In this document: piece by piece, positions 40,046 through 49,567 of the stretch
Layout: each line of letters begins with the position of its first letter
Numbering within the stretch: the stretch's first letter is position 1
Source: an uncultured Clostridia bacterium
Lineage (GTDB): Bacteria > Bacillota > Clostridia > Christensenellales > UBA1242
DNA length: 64,000 bases
Direction of reading: 5' to 3'
Assembly: GCA_947366895.1 (NCBI GenBank)
Contig: CANBBP010000003.1
Location: 1 to 64,000, forward strand
Program-made: the position numbers and the translations under genes
The notes under the pieces: generated by a model
What the model was told of the DNA's origin: nothing
The model's input: the letters and a program-made list of their open reading frames with translations, nothing else
Database searches by the model: none

Positions 40046-42043
40046 ATGATAGAAACCAAAACTGATGATTACAAATCACACAAACACGAATACAATGTTT
40101 ATGTTGAAATTAATTCAAAAACAAAACTAGGTAGAGATTTATTAGAGCAATATCATAAACAAGCTCAAAGACAATATATTGATATAGGCAGAATAGGCTA
40201 CCATGATAAATATGGGAAGTATGTAATAGACCATTACAGTCTTTTTGAACTTATAAGTGTCCCTAAACTTATTATTAGTGTAACAGAAATGGCAATTGAT
40301 AAAGCCGGTAGAGATGTGTATAAATTAAGAACCTACATGTCTAAATTTGGTCAATTAAACTTTTTACTTTTGGTAGATAGAACAAGTGCTGAATTAATAC
40401 TTGTAGAAAATGTTTTTATTGAAAATTTAAATCATAAAGAAAACTATGAAACTCCAATATATAAATTAAGATATTCCTCAAGAGAACAAGTTCTTCTAAG
40501 AGAAATTTTTTGGAAATTTAACATAAGAGCAAACCCTGATGACTATGGAAAGGCCTGGAAAAATAAAGAATCAGTAATTAATAATGTTATAGTTGCAAAA
40601 GCAAAAGCAGAAATGACTATACAACTTGCTAATCGTTTAGCAAGTAACATTAATCAAAAGGCTTTAATAACATCATTAAATTACTTAAATAAAGAAGGCT
40701 CTTATGGTAAAAATGTAACAAAAGAATATAGTAAAATAGTTTCAAAAAGCAAGGAACTTAATGCTCTTACAACTTCACCTAAACTTGAAAATACCCTTAA
40801 TCATGTATTGGTTAAAACTCTAGAACAACAAACAACCAAAATTGATTTAAAAGATAAAACCAATTATAGTATTTATAAAAAAGTATTAGATGTTGAACTT
40901 TCCTCTCATAACGAAGTTAAAAAAGAAGTTAATAAGGCTAATAATAAACAAAATCTAAAAGAATTTTTACTTGATACCTATGGAAAACACAATTCTACTT
41001 TAGATAATGAAGAAGAAATTAATGATAAAAAGTTTAAAACTTTTGAAAAAATTATTGATAAGCAATACATTCATGAACCAAATAAAGAAGTAACTAAACC
41101 TATTGAAGAAGATTTCAAAGCAAAAGATATAGTTATAGATAATAAAGAAGAATATTTTGATTTTTATAATAACAAAATTGAAATTAACTTTAATTTAGAT
41201 AGATTTAAACAACCTGAATCAGAAGAAAAAAAACTTGCTAAAAAACAAAAAGAAAAGGTAGAAAAAAAGCAAGAGAAAAAACAAAATAAAATTCTTAAAA
41301 AACTTAATAAAAATGTTAAAGAATTAAATGCAGAATGTGACTTAGATAGTGAATTTGAAAAATCAAAATTATCTTTAGGCTTATCTCCAAATGATAGCAA
41401 AAAGAAAAGAAAAAAAGCATTAAAATTATTTTTTGGTGAAGAAAACAAAAAGCATAAAGCAAAGAAAGAAGAAAACTTATCTAGCAATAATAGTTTTGAA
41501 GACACCAATAAATTATCTATTATTGAAAAAATTGAAAAACAAATTCGTTCTCAAAAATTATTATTTGGTAAAAAGATAAAAGAAACCAAAACTAAAAGTT
41601 CGGTAAAAAAACAAAACCCAAAATCAAAAAATATTTCTTTGTTTAATAAATCAAAAGATAAAAAAACAAGGCTTAAAAATGAACAAAAAACCAATCAGTC
41701 TGGTTTAAATGCCAATAAATTAGCACAAAGTAACAATCAAAGCAATGTAAATAGTCAATCAGTCGTAGAAGAATACAGGACAAAGAAAAAACAACAAATT
41801 AATGAAAGGTCCTTAAGTGACCCAATAATTCTTAACGACAAAAATGAAAAAAAACAACTAGTCGAACAAAATGATTTTACAACAGTTAATATCCCCAAAA
41901 AACCAAATAACATTATTAAAAATGATGAACCTATTATGTCACACTACGAAAAGACAAGTTTTCAACATAATCTTTATGAGCCACCAAAAAGTAAAGGAAC
42001 AAAAAAGCAAAAGAATACCGAAGATTTGGGTCGTGAAATGTAG
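40046..42043 (+). CDS. Unknown 665-residue protein with a long Lys-rich disordered half
   Basis: Not recognised. Residues about 1-300 look globular, with hydrophobic strands and helices (YVVIDHYSLFELISVPKLIISVTEMAI and FLLLVDRTSAELILVENVFI) and an Asn/Lys-rich linker. From about 330 to 665 it is low complexity, rich in Lys, Glu, Asn, Ser and Gln (KKLAKKQKEKVEKKQEKKQN and others), probably disordered and very basic, so it may bind nucleic acid, ribosomes or envelope polymer. There is no signal peptide or membrane segment. AAAGGA precedes the ATG. It shares a near-identical promoter with the capsule operon and precedes folD by 45 bases. Confidence 0.7.
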   Translation: MIETKTDDYKSHKHEYNVYVEINSKTKLGRDLLEQYHKQAQRQYIDIGRIGYHDKYGKYVIDHYSLFELISVPKLIISVTEMAIDKAGRDVYKLRTYMSKFGQLNFLLLVDRTSAELILVENVFIENLNHKENYETPIYKLRYSSREQVLLREIFWKFNIRANPDDYGKAWKNKESVINNVIVAKAKAEMTIQLANRLASNINQKALITSLNYLNKEGSYGKNVTKEYSKIVSKSKELNALTTSPKLENTLNHVLVKTLEQQTTKIDLKDKTNYSIYKKVLDVELSSHNEVKKEVNKANNKQNLKEFLLDTYGKHNSTLDNEEEINDKKFKTFEKIIDKQYIHEPNKEVTKPIEEDFKAKDIVIDNKEEYFDFYNNKIEINFNLDRFKQPESEEKKLAKKQKEKVEKKQEKKQNKILKKLNKNVKELNAECDLDSEFEKSKLSLGLSPNDSKKKRKKALKLFFGEENKKHKAKKEENLSSNNSFEDTNKLSIIEKIEKQIRSQKLLFGKKIKETKTKSSVKKQNPKSKNISLFNKSKDKKTRLKNEQKTNQSGLNANKLAQSNNQSNVNSQSVVEEYRTKKKQQINERSLSDPIILNDKNEKKQLVEQNDFTTVNIPKKPNNIIKNDEPIMSHYEKTSFQHNLYEPPKSKGTKKQKNTEDLGREM

Positions 42044-42088
42044 TTAAATGTTTTTAGTTTTTAATAAATTTTAAAAGGACAAATTATA

Positions 42089-42961
42089 ATGGAAATATTA
42101 AATGGTACACAAACTGCACTTAATATAAAAGAAAGCCTTACAAAAGACATTGAAGAAAACCTTATTAAAAAAGGACTACCTTCTCCAAAACTATGTGTTA
42201 TTATTATAGGAAGTAATCCTGCAAGTGAAATTTATGTAGCAGGAAAAGTTAAAGCCTGTTCAAAAGTTGGTATTCAATCAGAAGTATATAGATTACCTGA
42301 AAACGTTAAAGAAAGCGAAGTTATTGATGTTATTAATAAATTAAATAGGGATAAAACCATCAATGGAATACTTCTTCAAATGCCTTTGCCACCTCATTTA
42401 AACGAACAAAAACTAATAAATTTAATTAGTTCTAATAAAGATGTTGATGGATTAACTCAAACAAACTTAGGTAAACTAATGCAACAAGATGAAAGTGGAT
42501 TGTTGAGTTGCACCCCTTTTGGAATTGTAAAACTTTTAAAATCATATAATATTGACTTAAAAGGTAAAGATGTTGTAATTATTAATCGTAGTTTACTTGT
42601 TGGGAAACCACTAGCTCTTATGCTTTTAAATGAAAATGCCACAGTTACTATTTGTCATAGCAAAACTAAAGACATAGCAGAAAAAACCAAAAAAGCTGAT
42701 ATAGTTATTGTAGCAGTTGGTAAGAAAAATTTCTTAACCAAAGACATGATAAAAGATGATGCAATAGTTATTGATGTTGGTATAAATAGAGACACCAATG
42801 ATAACAAAAAAATATGTGGAGATGTTGACTTTGAAAATGTTTCTAAAAAAACTTCCTATATTACACCTGTCCCTGGTGGAGTAGGACCTATGACTATTGC
42901 CATGCTATTAAGAAATACTTATATAGCAACAATTTCTTCTTATAAAACAAAAGAAGAATAA
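42089..42961 (+). CDS. folD: Bifunctional methylene-tetrahydrofolate dehydrogenase/cyclohydrolase
   Basis: A 290-residue FolD. SEIYVAGKVKACSKVGI contains the catalytic Lys region, GILLQMPLPPHLN is the folate site, DVDGLTQTNLGKL is conserved, INRSLLVGKPLALMLLNENATVTICHSKT binds NADP, and TPVPGGVGPMTIAMLLRNT is the C-terminal signature. It interconverts methylene- and formyl-tetrahydrofolate for one-carbon metabolism. AAAGGA precedes the ATG. It probably shares the transcript of the 665-residue gene. Confidence 0.95.
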   Translation: MEILNGTQTALNIKESLTKDIEENLIKKGLPSPKLCVIIIGSNPASEIYVAGKVKACSKVGIQSEVYRLPENVKESEVIDVINKLNRDKTINGILLQMPLPPHLNEQKLINLISSNKDVDGLTQTNLGKLMQQDESGLLSCTPFGIVKLLKSYNIDLKGKDVVIINRSLLVGKPLALMLLNENATVTICHSKTKDIAEKTKKADIVIVAVGKKNFLTKDMIKDDAIVIDVGINRDTNDNKKICGDVDFENVSKKTSYITPVPGGVGPMTIAMLLRNTYIATISSYKTKEE

Positions 42962-43014
42962 GTTAAAAAAATCTTCATAATCCTTTAAAATAAAAGAAAG
43001 TATCAATATTAGAA

Positions 43015-43051
43015 TAAAAAAAATCGTTATTTTAAAAATAACGATTTTTTT
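43015..43051. terminator. Bidirectional terminator between folD and gap
   Basis: AAAATCGTTATTTT pairs with AAAATAACGATTTT, flanked by A and T runs, between two convergent genes. Confidence 0.85.
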
Positions 43052-43104
43052 ATAATTTACATTTAACATTAAAAAATATTTACTTAAAATATAATATTAA
43101 AATT

Positions 43105-44121
<1,017 letters not shown>

Positions 44122-44176
44122 TTAACTCCTTTTATACTCTTATATTATACTAATTAGAAATTTTTGTTACAACAAT

Positions 44177-45292
44177 TTAAACTAAATTTTCTGGATTTAA
44201 ACCTTTAAGTTCTTCTAATACAAATTTTCCGTCTTTTCTTATTAAAATATCATCAAAATATATTTCTCCGCCACCATATTCTTTTGTTTGAACTTGAATT
44301 AAATCCCAATGCAAAGCAGATTTATTGCCATTATCACATTCATCATAACAACTTCCTGGAGTAAAGTGAATAGAACCCATAATTTTTTCATCAAATAAGA
44401 TATCTAACATAGGTTTTTTAATGTATGGATTAACTCCAAAAGAGAACTCCCCTACATATCTTGCTCCCTCATCTAAGTCAAAAATTTGCTCGATATCCTC
44501 ATGACTAATAGAAGTTGCTTTAATAATCTTACCATCTTTAAAAGTTAGTGTAATATCTTCATGCCTTTCACCGTTGCTTGATAATATAGGAATATTATAT
44601 TTTATAGTACCATTAACACTATTTTTTACAGGTGCTGTAAATATTTCTCCATCTGGTATATTATGCGAACCAGAACATTTTATTGCAGGCAAGCCTTTAA
44701 TTGAAAAAGTTAAATCGGTTCCTGGTGCAACAATTCTTACTTTATCGGTTCGTTCCATTAACTTTTTTAATGGCTCCATGGCTTTATCCATTTTTGAATA
44801 GTCCAAGTTACAAACATCAAAATAAAAATTCTCAAAGGCTTCGGTACTCATTCCAGCATTTTGTGCAACCACACTTGTAGGATAATTTAAAATTACCCAC
44901 TTTGTTTTTGGAACTCTAGTATCAATATGAACAGGCATACTATAATTAATTTTATAAGCACGCATGTTATTTTTTGGAATGTCGCTATTTTCAAAAACGT
45001 TTTTACTTCTTATAGAAATATATGCATCCATTTTTTCCATTACAGGCAAATCAAAACTACATGCTAACTTTTCTCTTTCATCAGTTGTTCCCATTAATAA
45101 TTGTCTAGATAATTTTGACTTTTGAACATTTACAAATGGATATGCTCCTACCTTATAAACTTCTTTTACCAATTCACATAAAAATTCTTCATCAGTATCC
45201 ATTGCTTCAATTAATATTTTTTCTTTTGGTTTTAATGAACAAGAATAATTTATTAAATTTTTAGCTAGTTTTTTTAATCTTTCATCTACCAT
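44177..45292 (-). CDS. M29-family aminopeptidase
   Basis: A 371-residue thermophilic-aminopeptidase-type metallopeptidase (AmpS/PepS). DERLKKLAKNLINYSCSLKPKEKILIEAMD, the long insertion with SGSHNIPDGEIFTAPVKNSVNGTIKYNIP (metal-ligand Glu), and FTPGSCYDECDNGNKSALHWDLI (His/Asp ligands) match the family. It releases N-terminal residues from peptides in the cytoplasm. The frame opens 20 codons earlier (45352), but the ATG at 45292 has AAAGGAG, so I use that. Confidence 0.88.
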   Translation of the reverse strand: MVDERLKKLAKNLINYSCSLKPKEKILIEAMDTDEEFLCELVKEVYKVGAYPFVNVQKSKLSRQLLMGTTDEREKLACSFDLPVMEKMDAYISIRSKNVFENSDIPKNNMRAYKINYSMPVHIDTRVPKTKWVILNYPTSVVAQNAGMSTEAFENFYFDVCNLDYSKMDKAMEPLKKLMERTDKVRIVAPGTDLTFSIKGLPAIKCSGSHNIPDGEIFTAPVKNSVNGTIKYNIPILSSNGERHEDITLTFKDGKIIKATSISHEDIEQIFDLDEGARYVGEFSFGVNPYIKKPMLDILFDEKIMGSIHFTPGSCYDECDNGNKSALHWDLIQVQTKEYGGGEIYFDDILIRKDGKFVLEELKGLNPENLV

Positions 45293-45489
45293 AATCTTTT
45301 CTCCTTTTTTAAATATATGGATTAATTTATAAAATAAAGTATTTATTATCAAGGTCTTAATTTAAATATTTAGTTTTAAGTTTTTTGTAATGCAAATTAA
45401 TACTTTCTAGAAAAAACCTAAAGTTTAGCATTTTTATTAATTTAAAAAAACATTAATAAAAAGTATATTAAATTATTAAAAATAAATTT

Positions 45490-46344
45490 TTAGTTTTCTA
45501 TATAAAGCTTAGGGGGGTCTTGTTTATTTTCATAATTTCTTATATCAAAAAAATGTTTTGGCAAAGTAGTAACAGAAATTGAGATACAAAAAGCAATAAA
45601 TAATATACCCAATAAATTATAGACTAAAATATCTTGTTTAATAAAAATATTTAATAAAATTAGTGTTATTATTAAACTAAACATAACTATACTGCTTATA
45701 ATAAACGAAAGTAATGCCCCTGTTTTTTTCTTATAATTTAACTTATAGGTTTTGGTGTCTTGAGGGATATAAATAGTTCTTGTTTCAAAACCTAGTAAAT
45801 CTTTTGTATTTTTTAAGAAACAACACTTATTAGGTAAAACCTTTAAAAGTTCTAAAATGCTTTTATCTATTAAACCTAAAGAAACTAAATTCATTCTATC
45901 TTTTTTACCAGTAAATATATTAATAAAAAAGTTATATATTGCCTTTAATGTATTAAGTATAAACCCTTTAAATTTTGTTTGTTTTTTAATAACATGAACT
46001 ACATTAATATTTTTTTCATACTTTTGCATACATTTTTCAAAAACTAAATCAATCCTATTTATCTTTGTGTCACCCAACAATAAAACATCACCATCAAAAT
46101 AAGATATTGCATTATAAAAAGCATCGTTATATGTGAAACATTTGTCTAATAAAATTAACTTATCCTTTTTATTTTTTTTAACTTCTGTTTCTAAAACTTT
46201 TTTATTTTCAACATCTGCAATATCACACACATAAATAAAGTTATAATTTGAATATTTTTTAAAAAAGGTGGAGGATTTAAAGTTCTTCAAGCAAGTATCA
46301 ATTTTATCACCCAGAAATACTGGAAAAAAATAATTAATTTTCAA
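45490..46344 (-). CDS. Glycosyltransferase-2-like membrane protein with degenerate active site
   Basis: A 284-residue protein of uncertain function. The first 150 residues follow the GT-A pattern (YNFIYVCDIADVENKK, LILLDKCFTYNDAFYNAISYFDGDVLLLGDTKINR) but lack a proper DXD pair. Two C-terminal membrane segments follow (GALLSFIISSIVMFSLIITLILLNIFI and LVYNLLGILFIAFCISISV). This layout is that of small GT2 membrane proteins such as those that glycosylate lipid carriers, but the active site looks damaged or diverged. It starts at TTG (46344) with GGAGGAAG 12 bases upstream. Confidence 0.5.
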   Translation of the reverse strand: MKINYFFPVFLGDKIDTCLKNFKSSTFFKKYSNYNFIYVCDIADVENKKVLETEVKKNKKDKLILLDKCFTYNDAFYNAISYFDGDVLLLGDTKINRIDLVFEKCMQKYEKNINVVHVIKKQTKFKGFILNTLKAIYNFFINIFTGKKDRMNLVSLGLIDKSILELLKVLPNKCCFLKNTKDLLGFETRTIYIPQDTKTYKLNYKKKTGALLSFIISSIVMFSLIITLILLNIFIKQDILVYNLLGILFIAFCISISVTTLPKHFFDIRNYENKQDPPKLYIEN

Positions 46345-46553
46345 TATTATGTCTTCCTCCTTTTTATTTATAACAAAATTAATTCTTCTTTAAGTATATT
46401 ATATCAACGATTTTTTTTAAAATGATTTTAGCATTTTTTTGATATTCTTACACTTAAATAAATTTATTTACCAGTAAAAGATTAAAATACATTTAACATT
46501 TATTTTTATTTAGTCTAAAATATATATGTAAAAAAACTATATTAGGAGATTAT

Positions 46554-47471
46554 ATGAAAGAATATTTATTAAAAGATGCATTAAAAAATAATTATGCTGT
46601 TGGTGCTTTTAATTTCGCAAACTTAGAAGTTTTAAAAAGTATTATAGCCGCTGCAGAACTTACAAACTCACCCGTTATTGCACAAATGTCAGAAAGTGCA
46701 ATATCTTTTATAGGAGAAGAATATTTAAAGCAAATTATAATAGCAGCAAGAAAACAATGTAAAGTTCCTATTTCTTTTCATTTAGATCATGGTAAATCTT
46801 TAGATAGCATTAAAAAAGCAATAGAAATAGGTTGTGATTCTGTTATGTTTGATGGTTCCATGTTACCTTTTGAAGATAACATAGCAATTACAAAAAGTGT
46901 TGTTGATTATGCTCATGAAAGAGGAATATTTGTAGAGGCAGAATTAGGTTCACTTGCTGGCATTGAAGATGAAATAAATGTCGATGAAAGTAAAAGTTTC
47001 TATACTGACCCTATGCAAGCAAAAGAATTTGTAGAAAAAACTGGAGTAGATAGTTTAGCAATAGCTATAGGAACAAAACATGGCGCTTACAAGTTTGGAG
47101 GAGATGCAAAACTAAGGTTTGATATTTTAGAAGAAATAGAAAAGTTAATTCCTAATACTCCACTTGTATTACATGGAGCAAGCGGTGTTGATGAAAAAAG
47201 TGTAGATAGACTTCTAGAATTAGGTGTAAATATTAAAGGAGCAAAAGGTGTTGCTGATGAATTGCTTGCTGAAGCTTGCAAACATCATATTTGCAAAATA
47301 AATGGAGACACCGATTTAAGAATTGCTTTATTAATGGGCATTTTACACAATGTTGAAGAAAATAATAAAAATATTGACTATAGAAAATATTTAACCGAAG
47401 GCATGGCAGAAATTACAAAACTTTGTGCAAACAAATTTAAACTTTATGATAGCAGTAATAAAGCAAAATAA
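46554..47471 (+). CDS. fba: Class II fructose-bisphosphate aldolase
   Basis: A 305-residue class II aldolase. NYAVGAFNFANLEVLKSIIAAAELTNSPVIAQMSE, PISFHLDHGKSLDSIKKAIEIGCDSVMFDGS with zinc-ligand and Asp residues, EAELGSLAGIEDE, and AIAIGTKHGAYKFGG then PLVLHGASGV are the family sites. It cleaves fructose 1,6-bisphosphate in glycolysis; tagatose-bisphosphate aldolase cannot be ruled out. AGGAG precedes the ATG. Confidence 0.92.
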   Translation: MKEYLLKDALKNNYAVGAFNFANLEVLKSIIAAAELTNSPVIAQMSESAISFIGEEYLKQIIIAARKQCKVPISFHLDHGKSLDSIKKAIEIGCDSVMFDGSMLPFEDNIAITKSVVDYAHERGIFVEAELGSLAGIEDEINVDESKSFYTDPMQAKEFVEKTGVDSLAIAIGTKHGAYKFGGDAKLRFDILEEIEKLIPNTPLVLHGASGVDEKSVDRLLELGVNIKGAKGVADELLAEACKHHICKINGDTDLRIALLMGILHNVEENNKNIDYRKYLTEGMAEITKLCANKFKLYDSSNKAK

Positions 47472-47528
47472 TTATCAAAATAATAAAAAATTTATTATTT
47501 TTTAGATAAATTTTAAAAATATTTATAC

Positions 47529-47560
47529 AAAAAAACAAGTTCAATAGAACTTGTTTTTTT
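47529..47560. terminator. Terminator of fba
   Basis: AAAAAAACAAGTTC pairs with GAACTTGTTTTTTT around a 4-base loop. Confidence 0.9.
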
Positions 47561-47644
47561 AAGGAAATTACTGAAAAGTAGCAATTTTCCATTATTAAAA
47601 AAGTTAATTAAATAATTAAAAATTTACTTATTTTTTTAATGCGA

Positions 47645-48082
47645 TTAAATAATTAAAAATACTATTAATAATACACAACTTACTACCGATAAAATTGATA
47701 AAATTATACCTATAATTCCTATTGATTTTCTGTTTAATCTAACCTGTAACACTGCAAAAACGAAAGCATACATTGACATAATTAAAGGTATTACTACACA
47801 CCCTAATATGCTAACTATCATAATTAGCACTACCGAAACACCTTGAAATTCTATATTTATTAAAGTAGTTACCAAACAACTCAAAGAAACAATAATTGCT
47901 ATAATTGATAAGGAAACAGACAAAATGCCATATCTTTTAATTTTTTTTCTAGATGAATCAGGTAAATCTTTATATTGGTTGTAGTTATCTATCAAATTTC
48001 TAAACAAAAAAAAGCCAGTTATTTTACCTATTGCATCTTTATTCTTATTGGCATCTTTTTTTTCTTTCAAACTAATTGACAT
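47645..48082 (-). CDS. Unknown small membrane protein
   Basis: A 145-residue protein with a charged N-terminal region (SISLKEKKDANKNKDAIG) and three hydrophobic segments (YGILSVSLSIIAIIVSLSCLVTTL, VSVVLIMIVSILGCVVIPLIMSMYAFVFAVL, SIGIIGIILSILSVVSCVLLIVFLII). It resembles small DUF-type membrane proteins of Bacillota. AGAGG precedes the ATG. It is preceded on the same strand by a NUDIX gene. Confidence 0.65.
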   Translation of the reverse strand: MSISLKEKKDANKNKDAIGKITGFFLFRNLIDNYNQYKDLPDSSRKKIKRYGILSVSLSIIAIIVSLSCLVTTLINIEFQGVSVVLIMIVSILGCVVIPLIMSMYAFVFAVLQVRLNRKSIGIIGIILSILSVVSCVLLIVFLII

Positions 48083-48189
48083 AATTATCCTCTAAATTAA
48101 TTAAAATTACTTGTTTTTTAATACTTTCTAAAATTTGTAATTTAATTATATATAATTTAGGTTGTGAAATTATATCAAAATTATCATAA

Positions 48190-48669
48190 TTATTCTCTAG
48201 TTACAAAATGATTTAAATTGTTGCTACTTAAAAAATGTTGAACAACATCTTTTGGTCTTACATCATAATCCAATAGCTTGTTTTTATCAACCCATTTAAA
48301 TCTATGAATAACCATTCCAAACTTATCTTGTTCTTCAATTATTTTATCTTGCATAGATATACAATTATCTTTTGGTGAAGCAGTATAATAATAACATAAC
48401 TCGTGATAATTGCTATCCCTTAAAAAATAAAAATTTTCACTAGAGGCAATTAGTGTTTTTATTTCTACATCAAAAAAAAGTTCTTCTTTTAGTTCCCTAT
48501 CAAGAGCTGTTTTTGTATCTTCAAAAAGTTCTACATGCCCTCCTGGAAAGCAATAAAAAGGATTTTCATTTATTCTAACTATTAGCACTTTTTCTTCATT
48601 TTCAACTATTCCAGCCACTCTAAATTTAAATTTACTATTTTCATTTTGTATTCTAATATCCTGTGACAT
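48190..48669 (-). CDS. NUDIX hydrolase
   Basis: A 159-residue NUDIX enzyme. RIQNENSKFKFRVAGIVENEEKVLIVRINENPFYCFPGGHVELFEDTKTALDRELKEELFFDVEIKTLI holds the box GX5EX7REUXEE; the Gly after EE is replaced by Phe, a small deviation. ADP-ribose, NDP-sugar or oxidised nucleotide pyrophosphohydrolase roles are possible. AAAGGA precedes the ATG. Confidence 0.88.
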   Translation of the reverse strand: MSQDIRIQNENSKFKFRVAGIVENEEKVLIVRINENPFYCFPGGHVELFEDTKTALDRELKEELFFDVEIKTLIASSENFYFLRDSNYHELCYYYTASPKDNCISMQDKIIEEQDKFGMVIHRFKWVDKNKLLDYDVRPKDVVQHFLSSNNLNHFVTRE

Positions 48670-48784
48670 TTTTTCTTTTTCCTTTAAATTATTTAATTTT
48701 TAGGTTATTTATAATTATTCAAATATTTGAATAAATATTTGTTAGTATAAAATATTTATAATTATTTTTTTACACCATAATATT

Positions 48785-48817
48785 TAAAAAGCAAGTCAGT
48801 TTTTAGACTTGCTTTTA
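48785..48817 (-). terminator. Terminator of the ftsH-48910 operon
   Basis: AAAAGCAAGTC pairs with GACTTGCTTTT, with a T run on the minus strand. It lies about 100 bases downstream of the 48910-49545 gene. Confidence 0.75.
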
Positions 48818-48909
48818 GTTCTTATTAATAATTAAAGTTTAAAAAGCAACTAAATAATTAACTAAAATTCTAATCGTTATTTATTTAAAATAATCCTAGC
48901 CATTACAAA

Positions 48910-49545
48910 TTAGATTGCTCTTTGTTTATGTGCATCAATTAATAAATTAGCATAATTATATAATTCAGAAGTAACCATTTTTCCCTTATAATAATATCTA
49001 AAAGTAATTTCATTACCTGAATCATAATCATCATTATAAGCTGTTGGTAAACCTATGATAATTTCTTGCCATTCAGTGCTTTTACTTACTGTAAAGCATA
49101 AACGTTTATAAGTCCAAGTAGTATCAACATTTTGAATATGTTGTTCTTCATTATATAAGAACATAAATGTTATATATTCTTCATTATCTTTATATTTGTT
49201 AATTTTATGCTCAATATTGTTAGCATAATTATCTACAAATTCTAATCCTGCACCTAATTCACCTTTAAACATTGCAGATAATGCTTTTTGCTCAAAACCC
49301 CTATTGAATAAATCAAATATCTTATTTATTCTTTCAACATCAGATCCACTATCTTCCCTTCTATGAAGTTCTAATTTATCTCTATTATCATCAATTAGAT
49401 TGGTGTATATATATACATCATTAGGCAAGTTTATTGCATCATTTCCTCCAACAGGAACAAGCCCCAATATTAATGTAATTATTCCTAAACTCATAATTAC
49501 AACTACTAAACTTATGCTTATAATATATTTAACTTTCTTACTCAT
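48910..49545 (-). CDS. Unknown membrane-anchored protein in operon with ftsH
   Basis: A 211-residue protein with one N-terminal membrane segment (KYIISISLVVVIMSLGIITLILGLVPV) and an extracytoplasmic domain of about 175 residues, rich in charged and aromatic residues (NTTWTYKRLCF-like DTTWTYKRLCFTVS, FRYYYKGKMVTSELYNYANLLI). No family recognised. AGAGGACGAGT precedes the ATG. It follows ftsH by 22 bases, so a regulator or substrate adaptor of the protease is possible but not shown. Confidence 0.65.
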   Translation of the reverse strand: MSKKVKYIISISLVVVIMSLGIITLILGLVPVGGNDAINLPNDVYIYTNLIDDNRDKLELHRREDSGSDVERINKIFDLFNRGFEQKALSAMFKGELGAGLEFVDNYANNIEHKINKYKDNEEYITFMFLYNEEQHIQNVDTTWTYKRLCFTVSKSTEWQEIIIGLPTAYNDDYDSGNEITFRYYYKGKMVTSELYNYANLLIDAHKQRAI

Positions 49546-49567
49546 ACTCGTCCTCTAAATAATAAAA

